5,804 bases of DNA, taken from NCBI GenBank assembly GCA_003161205.1, contig PMOU01000579.1, forward strand, positions 195 through 5,998. The letters are read 5' to 3'. Below the pieces are notes generated by a model. It was not told where the DNA came from. It saw only the letters and a list, made by a program, of their open reading frames with translations, and searched no databases. This DNA comes from Actinomycetota bacterium (lineage in GTDB: Bacteria; Actinomycetota; Actinomycetes; Streptosporangiales; Streptosporangiaceae). Each line of letters begins with the position of its first letter. Within the stretch, counting starts at the first letter, position 1. The position numbers and the translations under genes were made by a program. This document shows, in pieces, positions 1 to 5,103 of the stretch.

Positions 1-384
1 TCGGTGACCTTGCCGCGGTCGAGGGTGAAGATCCAGATCTGCTCGACTTCGAAGCGCCGGCCGGTCGGCTGAGGCATTCGGGGATGCCACCCGGTGTGCG
101 TCCCACTGGCCACGAACCGAACGACCACCTGGTCGCCCTCGGCGATCAGTTCCTGGGGCGCCATCGCGATGTCAGGGAACGCGGCGAGCTGCTGGGCGAA
201 GCCGTCGAAGGCTGCGCCTGGATTCGTCGGCCTCGCCATGGATGATCTTGTTGTGGTCGGTTACCTCCGGAGCGATGTGATCGGGCAGGTCGCCGACCCG
301 GTGCTCGTTCAGGGCCTGGAACAGGCTGCGGATGGTCTGCTTATTTACCTCGGTAGTGGTCACGTTTACCTCGGTAGCGGTCAC
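1..384 (-). pseudogene. SnoaL-like ester cyclase, frameshifted and cut by the left window edge
   Basis: This gene reads leftward from a GTG at 384. An AAGGAG ribosome-binding site lies 7 nt upstream. The first 54 codons contain NKQTIRSLFQALNEH and TDHNKIIHGEADE, the opening of the SnoaL-like polyketide cyclase/ester cyclase family (NTF2-like fold, cone-shaped small-molecule pocket). After codon GAA at 223-225 the frame runs into a stop at 172-174. Skipping one base (A222 on the plus strand) restores a clean family sequence to the edge: PGAAFDGFAQQLAAFPDI, then VVVRFVASGTHTGWHP, then FEVEQIWIFTLDRGKVT. So one base is inserted, or two are lost, near 222. The gene is either a recent pseudogene or carries a sequencing error, since the downstream frame is otherwise intact. 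The 3' end lies outside the window. The substrate cannot be told. Its position opposite a TetR gene with shared operators suggests it is that regulator's target. Confidence 0.82.
343..384 (-). repeat. 21-bp tandem duplication covering the cyclase start codon
   Basis: Plus-strand blocks 343-363 and 364-384 are the same 21-bp unit, identical at 19 of 21 positions. On the coding strand each begins with GTG and encodes TATEVN or TTTEVN, so the protein starts with a 7-residue repeat and has two in-frame GTG candidates, at 384 and 363. Only the GTG at 384 has a well-placed AAGGAG, so it is the likely start. Confidence 0.9.
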
Positions 385-401
385 GATGATTCTCCTTCCC
401 G

Positions 402-430
402 TTCATTCTTACGATGTAAGATGTTATACT
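402..430 (+). promoter_or_regulatory. Rightward promoter of the TetR gene
   Basis: TATACT at 425-430 (5 of 6 with the -10 consensus) lies 17 bp after a weak -35 candidate, TTCATT at 402-407. It overlaps the leftward -10 box in the same TTATA core. Palindrome 408-420 sits in its spacer. The expected start near 437 would give a 30-nt leader to the GTG at 467. The -35 is poor, so this promoter is less certain than the leftward one. Confidence 0.5.
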
Positions 431-441
431 TACGTCGTAAG
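408..441. promoter_or_regulatory. Paired palindromic operator for the TetR-family repressor
   Basis: Two 13-bp palindromes, CTTACGATGTAAG (408-420) and CTTACGTCGTAAG (429-441), share the arms CTTAC/GTAAG. Both are followed by ATGT, so the direct repeat extends to 17 bp. Their starts are 21 bp apart, about two helical turns, which places them on the same DNA face. Each palindrome lies in the spacer of one divergent promoter and near the transcription start of the other. TetR proteins typically bind such short palindromes as dimers or pairs of dimers, so binding here should repress both genes. The assignment to the adjacent TetR protein is inferred from position. Confidence 0.82.
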
Positions 442-450
442 ATGTGTCAA
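423..450 (-). promoter_or_regulatory. Leftward promoter of the ester cyclase gene
   Basis: On the minus strand a perfect TTGACA (plus coordinates 445-450) is followed after 16 bp by TATAAC (423-428), which matches 5 of 6 bases of the -10 consensus. Transcription would start around 415-418, giving a leader of about 30 nt with the AAGGAG site before the GTG at 384. Palindrome 429-441 occupies the spacer, as expected for a repressor that blocks RNA polymerase. Confidence 0.72.
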
Positions 451-466
451 GCGAGAGGAGATCTGA

Positions 467-1150
467 GTGGCCAGCCGCAGTCAGGGCGAGCGTGCCGGGC
501 TCAGCCGCGAATTGGTCCTGGATGCTGCGGTTGCCCTGGTGGACAGCGAGGGTTTGGACGGGATGTCCATGCGCAAACTCGGCGCGGCCCTCGGCGTGGA
601 GGCAATGACCCTTTACCACTACGTGCCGAACAAGGCGGCCCTGCTAGACGGGCTGGTCGAGTGGGTCCTGCAGCACAGCGCCACCGCCTCGGCCCTCGCC
701 GACGGCCTGTCCTGGGACCGGATGCTGTTCCGCTACGCGGAGACGCTGCGCGCGACCCTGCTGGGTCATCCCGGAGTCCTGCCCCTGTTTTTCACCCGCC
801 CGGCGGTGACCCCGCAGTCGCTCAAGGCAGTCGAAGACGGCCTTCGTGTGCTTGCCGAAGCGGGCTTCGCGCTGCTAAGGGCGCTCGACATGATCAACGT
901 CCTCAGCATTTTCGTGGTCGGCCACGCCATGGCCGAGGCCGGCACCGCCGAACTCAGCCGACGTGGCGATCCCGGATTGGCGACCGCCTTGGCGCAGCTC
1001 GACGTCAGCGACCTGCCGCTCGTCATCGAAGCGGCGCGCCTCGCCCAGGACGCCGATGACCAAAGCCGATTCCTGTTCGGTCTCGATGCCCTTCTCTACG
1101 GCTTCGCCCGGTGGCAAGAACCAGGCGAGCAGACGGCGCACCGCGAGTGA
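467..1150 (+). CDS. TetR/AcrR-family transcriptional repressor
   Basis: The 227-residue product is predicted to be a cytoplasmic DNA-binding repressor released by a small ligand. Residues about 13-62 form the TetR helix-turn-helix domain: LVLDAAVALVDSEGLDGMSM, then the recognition part LGVEAMTLYHYVPNKAALLD. The rest is helical and resembles the tetracycline-repressor-type C-terminal domain (ligand binding and dimerisation). Length fits the family, at about 200-230 residues. The start is GTG at 467, with GAGAGGAG at 453-460 six nt upstream. It is divergent from the ester cyclase across an 82-bp gap with two palindromes, so autoregulation plus control of the cyclase is the simplest reading. The ligand is unknown. 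A kinase gene follows about 80 nt downstream and could be cotranscribed. Confidence 0.92.
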   Translation: MASRSQGERAGLSRELVLDAAVALVDSEGLDGMSMRKLGAALGVEAMTLYHYVPNKAALLDGLVEWVLQHSATASALADGLSWDRMLFRYAETLRATLLGHPGVLPLFFTRPAVTPQSLKAVEDGLRVLAEAGFALLRALDMINVLSIFVVGHAMAEAGTAELSRRGDPGLATALAQLDVSDLPLVIEAARLAQDADDQSRFLFGLDALLYGFARWQEPGEQTAHRE

Positions 1151-1230
1151 TTGGTCGGTTGACCGCGACAGGACCGTCCGGCTGCCCGTCAGCGCCATCC
1201 CCGCGAGCGCCACCCTTCCTCTGCGAAGAT

Positions 1231-1983
1231 GTGGCGGTGGGATGGGAGGCACTCGAGCAGTGGGGTGACAACGTCGTTCGCGGCGAACAGCTCACCGGCG
1301 GAGCTGGCGTCAACGGGGTGTGGAGCGTGCGTGTCAGCGGGCACCTCGCGGTCGGTCGTCTCGGCCAGCGCAGCGACGCTGATCTTGCCTGGGAGACCGG
1401 CCTGCTGCGACATCTCCACCGTGAAGGGATGCCGGTGCCAGAGCCGATCCCGACCACGGACGGCCGGCACTTTGCCGACGGCCTGGTGGTGATGACCTAC
1501 GTGGAGGGCGGACCGCCCGAGACCGAAGCCGACTGGCGTCGCGTCGCCGGCACACTCCGCCAGCTGCACCGGCTGACACAGGGCTGGCCACAGCGCCCGG
1601 GCTGGCGATCGTCGGCCGGCCTCCTGCATGCCGAGACCGGGACCAGGGTCAACCTCGGCGCGATGCCGCCTGAGGGTGTGGCTCGATGCCGGGCAGCGTG
1701 GGCGCGGCTCACCGGTCGCACGACGTGCGTCGTCCACGGCGACCCCAACCCTGGCAACATCCGCATGACAGCGGATCGCGTCGCGATGATCGACTGGGAC
1801 GAGTCGCATGTCGACGTCCCCGACCTCGACCTGGCGCTGCCGCACAACGCCGCCGGTCTCGGCAACGACGCGTATGACATCGCCGCGCAAGCGCGGGCCG
1901 CATGGGAAGCCGCCGTCTGCTGGGACCCCAGCGGGACCGACCAGTTCGCAGTCAAGCGGCTCGCCGAAGTTCGCGCGATCTGA
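1231..1983 (+). CDS. Aminoglycoside phosphotransferase (APH)-family kinase
   Basis: This is a soluble kinase-fold protein that would transfer phosphate from ATP to a small-molecule hydroxyl. From GTG 1231 it has 250 residues. The catalytic loop VVHGDPNPGN lies at about residues 167-176, with Asp171 as the expected catalytic base and Asn176 as a metal ligand. The DFG-equivalent IDWDE follows at about 187-191 (Asp188 binding Mg). The hinge-like VVMTYVEGGPPE and the helix WRRVAGTLRQLHRLT before the loop are typical of APH proteins. The N-lobe strand reads HLAVGRLGQ, so the usual ATP-contacting lysine is not obvious and an arginine may replace it. The start is uncertain. The frame is open from 1111 inside TetR, but family similarity begins at GWEALEQWGDNVV, favouring GTG 1231 or 1237; neither has a good ribosome-binding site. 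It may be co-expressed with TetR. The substrate is unknown, and drug resistance should not be assumed. Confidence 0.82.
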   Translation: MAVGWEALEQWGDNVVRGEQLTGGAGVNGVWSVRVSGHLAVGRLGQRSDADLAWETGLLRHLHREGMPVPEPIPTTDGRHFADGLVVMTYVEGGPPETEADWRRVAGTLRQLHRLTQGWPQRPGWRSSAGLLHAETGTRVNLGAMPPEGVARCRAAWARLTGRTTCVVHGDPNPGNIRMTADRVAMIDWDESHVDVPDLDLALPHNAAGLGNDAYDIAAQARAAWEAAVCWDPSGTDQFAVKRLAEVRAI

Positions 1984-2133
1984 GCAACCTCGCACGAGGC
2001 GCAGACTCACTCACGTCGGCAGATCCGGATGACGTTAGCGCACAGATCGACCTGGTCGGTGTGTCCTGGCTGGTGATCAGCGACGAGCTGTCACGTGCAC
2101 CGAACAGCGGGTACGCGCCGGCAGGACGCAGGG

Positions 2134-2160
2134 TTGACAAGGTATACCCCCGCATATAAC
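2134..2160 (+). promoter_or_regulatory. Promoter of the RHH-Clp_N gene
   Basis: A perfect TTGACA at 2134-2139 is followed after 15 bp by TATAAC at 2155-2160 (5 of 6). The spacer is shorter than the ideal 17 bp, so activity may depend on a factor, or the true -10 may be displaced. The transcript would have a leader of about 20 nt, ending in AAGGAGG at 2176-2182 before ATG 2187. Confidence 0.6.
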
Positions 2161-2174
2161 CCTGATAGGGGTTA
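2143..2174. promoter_or_regulatory. Repeated TA(T/A)ACCC operator overlapping the promoter
   Basis: Three copies of a short motif lie on the -10 region: TATACCCCC (2143-2151) and TATAACCC (2155-2162) in direct orientation 12 bp apart, and TAACCCC on the minus strand (2168-2174). The last two form an inverted repeat, TAACCC/GGGTTA, with a 6-bp spacer (2157-2174). Short repeated motifs at 10-12 bp spacing are characteristic of ribbon-helix-helix operators. The gene downstream starts with an RHH-like segment, so autoregulation is a reasonable inference. Confidence 0.5.
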
Positions 2175-2186
2175 CAAGGAGGAGAG

Positions 2187-2975
2187 ATGCCGAAGATCAA
2201 CGTTTACCTGCCAGACGACCTCGCCGCGGCCGTGCGCGCAGCCGACGTTCCCGTCTCCGCTGTCTGCCAGCGAGCGCTCGCAGACGCGGTCCAGGTCATT
2301 CAGAAGGCGCGGAAGGGCATCGCAGCGCTGCGAAACCCCCAATTCGACCCCGACTCACACCCGCAGTTCGCAGCCCGGCTGGTGAACCGCATGACACCGC
2401 GGCTGCGTCAGGCCCTCGCCCTGGCCCGGGACGCATCGGCCACCACACACCTGGTCACGACACGGCACCTGCTCCTCGGGATCGTGGACCAGCACGACAA
2501 CATGGCCGTTCGGCTGCTTCAGTCGCTCGGCCAGGACGTGGACATGATCCGAGACGCGGCCGAGCAGCCCGACTGCGACGAACCCCTGCCCGCAGCGGTT
2601 TCCGCCGCCACCGAAGAAACCACACCTTCCGGGGACGCATCCTTGTCCGCAGAGGCATCCCTGTGGACGGGCCTGACCCTGCCCAGCCGGATCGCGATCG
2701 GAGCCGCGGCGGAGGCATCGATCGACCTCGGCCACAACTACCTTGGATGCGAACACCTGCTCCTCGGGCTCCTCGACGACCCGGGCAGCGGCGCAGGTCA
2801 GGTGCTGCATAGGGCCGGTATCGACAAAGCGGGCATCCGCCGCGCCATCACCTCAGCAGCCGCGGGATTCGCCCAAGCCCGCCAGGCCACGGCCGCAGCC
2901 GACACCGCCAGGCTGGACGAGCTCAGCCAGCGCCTCGAAGCTATCGAGAGCCGTCTCACCGCTGCGCATCTGTGA
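2187..2975 (+). CDS. Ribbon-helix-helix-like protein with two Clp_N repeats (orphan Clp N-domain protein)
   Basis: The 262-residue product starts with MPKINVYLPDDLAAAVRAAD, a strand-helix opening like MetJ/Arc/CopG ribbon-helix-helix proteins, followed by VPVSAVCQRALADAV as the second helix (residues about 1-36). Two Clp_N repeats follow: about 69-122 (MTPRLRQALALAR, then TTRHLLLGIVDQ) and about 164-221 (LPSRIAIGAAAEAS, then GCEHLLLGLLDDPGSGAGQVL). A low-complexity Ala/Thr/Ser linker (131-160) separates them. The C-terminus (241-262) is a short predicted coiled coil. In ClpA and ClpC such repeats bind adaptors and substrates, but no AAA+ module follows here. The protein could be a DNA-binding sensor, adaptor or decoy for a Clp protease encoded elsewhere; this is inference. 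Similar orphan proteins are annotated in many actinomycetes without a defined role. The start is supported by AAGGAGG at 2176-2182 and a dedicated promoter. Confidence 0.88.
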   Translation: MPKINVYLPDDLAAAVRAADVPVSAVCQRALADAVQVIQKARKGIAALRNPQFDPDSHPQFAARLVNRMTPRLRQALALARDASATTHLVTTRHLLLGIVDQHDNMAVRLLQSLGQDVDMIRDAAEQPDCDEPLPAAVSAATEETTPSGDASLSAEASLWTGLTLPSRIAIGAAAEASIDLGHNYLGCEHLLLGLLDDPGSGAGQVLHRAGIDKAGIRRAITSAAAGFAQARQATAAADTARLDELSQRLEAIESRLTAAHL

Positions 2976-3034
2976 CCTAGCTGGTTGTCGCCCTGGTGCT
3001 CGTCGGCTGCTCACCGGACCGGCATCATGACGGC

Positions 3035-3262
3035 ATGCCTGGTCCCCGGCAAGATGGGAAGAATTGTACTTTGGGTCTCAGCGTCGCCGACCTAGCCGAC
3101 CGGGCTGACATGACCGTCGATGACATTGAGTGCATCGAAGAGGGCGGCACCGAGCCCACCATCGCTCCGCTGCGGCGGCTAGCCGCCGCTCTCGATTCGG
3201 ACGTGCACCTGACCCCAGGACACGACCTCGGCTCCGTACGGTTCGGACCCCACACCGCCTGA
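3035..3262 (+). CDS. Small XRE/HigA-like helix-turn-helix protein, possibly N-terminally degraded
   Basis: The core LSVADLADRADMTVDDIECI followed by EEGGTEPTIAPLRRLAAALD matches the actinobacterial XRE type usually written as MTQSAVSRFEAGGTxPTLPVLxRLAxALD, common among HigA-like antitoxins and orphan regulators. From ATG 3035 it has 75 residues. The frame is open from GTG 2996, but neither start has a visible ribosome-binding site. The first helix normally found before LGLS is missing or replaced by a Pro/Gly/Lys-rich stretch, and recognition-helix residues are altered (VDDIECIEE instead of QSAVSRFEA). It may therefore be a decaying or diverged copy. No RelE/HigB-type toxin lies next to it. 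It starts 59 nt after the Clp_N gene on the same strand, so read-through expression is possible. It ends with SVRFGPHTA and a TGA at 3260-3262. Confidence 0.6.
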   Translation: MPGPRQDGKNCTLGLSVADLADRADMTVDDIECIEEGGTEPTIAPLRRLAAALDSDVHLTPGHDLGSVRFGPHTA

Positions 3263-3327
3263 GGTGATGGCCCAGCGGCTTGGGTTGAGACAGCCCTCAT
3301 GCGGAGGCTCACCTTCGCCGTTGTGCT

Positions 3328-3374
3328 CCGCTGCCATTGTCAGCGGCGTCACGCACGCTCATGCATGCCGCTGA
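3328..3374. repeat. Alternative hairpins around a shared CAGCGG arm
   Basis: CAGCGG at 3341-3346 can pair with CCGCTG at 3328-3333 (7-nt loop). Extended as TCAGCGGC (3340-3347), it can instead pair with GCCGCTGA at 3367-3374 (19-nt loop). Both stems are perfect and mutually exclusive. The larger loop is exactly the segment containing one copy of the 16-bp inverted pair. This could be a transcribed switch or a DNA operator; the sequence alone does not decide. Confidence 0.5.
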
Positions 3375-3466
3375 TCGCGCGTATAGTCCGCGGCGGCCGC
3401 GCGGATAAGCGCAGGTGCCCTCGGCAGATCCTGCTGAATCGGGCCGCCCACATGCGCGTGCGTCAC
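3348..3466. repeat. 16-bp inverted repeat pair upstream of the dehydratase
   Basis: The segment at 3348-3363 and the reverse complement of 3451-3466 agree at 14 of 16 positions (GT-ACGCACGC-CATG core). The centres are 103 bp apart, close to ten helical turns, and flank the TATAGT at 3382-3387. The second copy ends 5 bp before an in-frame upstream ATG (3471). Two sites of a regulator allowing DNA looping is one explanation; a chance pair is less likely but possible. Confidence 0.55.
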
Positions 3467-3515
3467 ACTCATGGTTAGTGGCCACGAAGGACGAGCCCAC
3501 CTGGAGAACGCGCAC

Positions 3516-4433
3516 ATGTCCGCTCCGCTTGCCGGCGTTGTGCCGGTTGTGCCGACCATCTTCTACGACGACGAGACCGTAGACCTGGACGGCACGGCGC
3601 GCGTGGTGGACTACCTGATGGACGCCGGGGTCGACGGGCTGTGCCTACTGGCCAACTATTCCGAGCAGTTCTCGCTGACCGACGCCGAACGCGACGCGAT
3701 CGCCCGCACGCTTGTCGAGCGCATCGCGGGACGGCTCCCGGTAATCATCACCACCAGCCATTACAGCGCCCGGGTCGCGGCCGCGCGCAGCCGCGCGGCC
3801 CAGGACATGGGCGCGGCGATGGTGATGATCATGCCGCCCTTCTTCGGGGCCACCCTCACCGCGGGCGGGCCTGCGGTGATCGAGTACTTCAAGCAAGTGG
3901 CGGGCGCGATCCACATTCCGGTCATGGTGCAGGATGCCCCGCTGTCGCCGACGCCGCTATCAGTCAGCCTGCTGATCGACCTGGTCCGGCAGGTACCCCA
4001 GGTGCAATACGCCAAGATTGAGGTGCCGCAGGCCGCGGACAAGCTGCATGAGCTGGTCAGCGCCCTTGGCGACCACCTGCCCGGCCCGTTCGACGGCGAA
4101 GAGTCCATCACCTTGATCCCGGACCTGGACGCCGGGGCCGCCGGCACCATGCCCAGCTCGATGGTTCCCGCCGAACTCGGCCAGATCCTGCGCCGTTACC
4201 GCTCCGGTGACCGGGCCGGCGCGGTGGCCGACTGGGAAGACCTGCTCCCGCTCATCCATTTCGAGAACCGCCAATGCGGCCTGCGCGCACAGAAGATCCT
4301 GCTAGCCGAAGGCGGCATCACCGCTTCGGACCGGACCCGCGCGCCGCTCGGGCCGGTATCACCCAGAACCCGCCGCGGCCTGATCGAACTGGCGGCAAAA
4401 CGCGACCCGCTGATCATGCGCTGGGCCCAGTAA
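3516..4433 (+). CDS. DapA-superfamily sugar-acid dehydratase, probable L-2-keto-3-deoxyarabonate dehydratase
   Basis: The 305-residue TIM-barrel protein belongs to the class I (Schiff-base) aldolase superfamily. The best remembered match is Azospirillum brasilense L-2-keto-3-deoxyarabonate dehydratase (EC 4.2.1.43), which makes 2-oxoglutarate semialdehyde in the non-phosphorylating arabinose pathway. Shared blocks are DGLCLLANYSEQFSLTD, PVIITTSHYS, GAAMVMIMPP, PVMVQDAP, GPFDGEESITL, FENRQCG and the C-terminal DPLIMRWAQ. Lys167 in YAKIE is the Schiff-base lysine. Glu169 and Glu196 (DGEE) match the two glutamates reported as essential in that enzyme. True DHDPS has GTTGE and LYNVP; here these are ANYSE and VQDAP, so the DHDPS Thr/Tyr relay is absent. 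ATG 3516 has GGAG at 3503-3506 and gives the family length; the in-frame ATG 3471 has weaker support. No arabinose or transport genes adjoin it, so a related acid could be the substrate. Confidence 0.82.
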   Translation: MSAPLAGVVPVVPTIFYDDETVDLDGTARVVDYLMDAGVDGLCLLANYSEQFSLTDAERDAIARTLVERIAGRLPVIITTSHYSARVAAARSRAAQDMGAAMVMIMPPFFGATLTAGGPAVIEYFKQVAGAIHIPVMVQDAPLSPTPLSVSLLIDLVRQVPQVQYAKIEVPQAADKLHELVSALGDHLPGPFDGEESITLIPDLDAGAAGTMPSSMVPAELGQILRRYRSGDRAGAVADWEDLLPLIHFENRQCGLRAQKILLAEGGITASDRTRAPLGPVSPRTRRGLIELAAKRDPLIMRWAQ

Positions 4434-4498
4434 TCACGTCCTCGCTGCCCGGGAGACATCCGGCTCTGCATGATATGTGGGTGATCTTCATAAGGATC

Positions 4499-4525
4499 TT
4501 GACAGGCTGAGTGGCCTGTTCTTAT
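4499..4525 (+). promoter_or_regulatory. Possible promoter and hairpin before the recombinase remnant
   Basis: A perfect TTGACA at 4499-4504 overlaps an inverted repeat, ACAGGC (4502-4507) and GCCTGT (4514-4519), with a 6-nt loop. The best -10 candidate, TCTTAT at 4520-4525, is poor (3 of 6, 15-bp spacer). The hairpin is followed by TTCTTATGG, too short a T-run for a confident terminator of the dehydratase gene. It may act as either element, or be a recombinase-linked site. Confidence 0.35.
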
Positions 4526-4543
4526 GGAGAGGGAGGGCCTCGC

Positions 4544-5035
4544 ATGCCTGCTGCTGCTGTCCGTTTGACCCGGTCGCGGGATGCTGCCGGTGGCGTGGTG
4601 GCGCGTCTCGGCGTGCCGCTGCTGGATGAGTACCTGGAGTTCCTGGCGGGCCGGTGCCGGCCGAACACGGTGCTGGCTGTGGCGTATGACCTGAAGGTCT
4701 TCTTCACCGTGGTGGCGAAGCCGCCGCGGCGGATCCGGCCGGCTGATGTGCTGGCGTTCATGACCGCGCAGCCTACGGGCGGGGAAGGCCGGCTGCAGAT
4801 CGCCGGGCAGGTGAGGGCGGGGTGTCGGCGCGGACGCTGCGGCCGGCTGGCGGTCGCCGCGGGCGCGGGCCGGCGGCTAGGCCGTTCCCGGCCGCGAACC
4901 AGGGCTAGGCTGGCCGGTTCCGCAGACTCCGCCACTCCGGCTCCCGGGCTGCAAGACATCCATGCGCGAGACGGGGACGGACATGCATCTCTTGCGGAGA
5001 AGTGGCCTGCCGGTCAGTCAGCGGATCGAAACTAG
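4544..5035 (+). pseudogene. Remnant of an actinobacterial tyrosine recombinase (integrase), N-terminal part only
   Basis: From ATG 4544, preceded by GGAGAGGGAGGG, residues 1-88 match the N-terminal SAM-like core-binding domain of a multicopy actinobacterial tyrosine recombinase family: GVVARLGVPLLDEYLEFLAG, RCRPNTVLAVAYDLKVFF, RIRPADVLAFMTAQPTGG. At about 4808-4813 the frame shifts: EGGVSARTLR is read in another frame (4813-4842). The original frame returns at 4844 with RLAVAAG. The two shifts cancel, so the frame stays open to TAG 5033-5035, but sequence beyond about 4858 is not recognisable. A short RSRPR stretch near 4880-4900 may be a further family trace after an internal deletion. The catalytic domain (R-H-R-Y) is missing: the family has about 300 or more residues and this frame has 164. 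It is presumably inactive and marks past mobile-element activity. Confidence 0.78.
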
Positions 5036-5103
5036 TTAATTGTTGGTTCAGAGGAACCGCGTTGCTTTATTTGCCCACTGGTGGATCGCGCTGCGGACGT
5101 GGG
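4859..5103. other. Degraded region between the recombinase remnant and the VC0807 gene
   Basis: No recognisable gene lies here on either strand. A 25-codon frame at 4962-5039 (ATG to TAA) has no ribosome-binding site. The stretch about 5025-5075 is clearly more AT-rich than its surroundings. It includes the palindrome AACTAGTT (5030-5037) and a small perfect hairpin, GGTTC-AGAG-GAACC (5045-5058), followed by a modestly T-rich run on the plus strand. The region lies between convergent genes, so the hairpin could be a weak terminator, or the patch a leftover end of the mobile element. Confidence 0.4.

Larger units (their letters stand above)
3263..3515. other. Intergenic region with nested inverted repeats, no gene
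   Basis: No convincing CDS was found on either strand. The region holds a weak stem right after the XRE gene (3269-3274 with 3281-3286, two G-T pairs), alternative hairpins at 3328-3374, the 16-bp inverted pair at 3348-3363 and 3451-3466, and an isolated TATAGT at 3382-3387 that could be a -10 box for the dehydratase gene. No good -35 matches the TATAGT. Confidence 0.6.

Noticed and set aside
94..1059. Long rightward open frame across the cyclase, the operator and the TetR gene
   Set aside because: Its translation is Arg/Pro/Gly-rich with no family signature, and it overlaps three better-supported features including the divergent promoters. It is a high-GC shadow frame.
1189..2010. Long leftward frame antisense to the APH kinase
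   Set aside because: The opposite strand carries intact kinase motifs. The antisense translation has no recognisable domain and reflects G/C-rich third positions.
1984..2010. Small hairpin after the kinase gene as terminator
   Set aside because: CCTC-GCAC-GAGG is a four-pair stem, five if the loop is cut to two bases, with no following T-run. The evidence is too weak to call a terminator.
2187..3262. Calling the Clp_N gene and the HTH gene a type II toxin-antitoxin pair
   Set aside because: Neither product shows a toxin fold. The RHH and HTH parts both resemble DNA-binding antitoxin domains, so no toxin is identifiable.
3516..4433. Annotation as dihydrodipicolinate synthase (dapA) for lysine synthesis
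   Set aside because: The GTTGE and LYNVP active-site motifs of that enzyme are replaced by ANYSE and VQDAP. Overall blocks fit the keto-deoxy-arabonate dehydratase type.
5045..5058. tRNA T-arm-like GGTTC...GAACC sequence suggesting an attachment site in a tRNA gene
   Set aside because: The loop is 4 nt, not the 7 nt of a T-loop, and no acceptor, anticodon or D-arm pairing surrounds it. No tRNA is supported.
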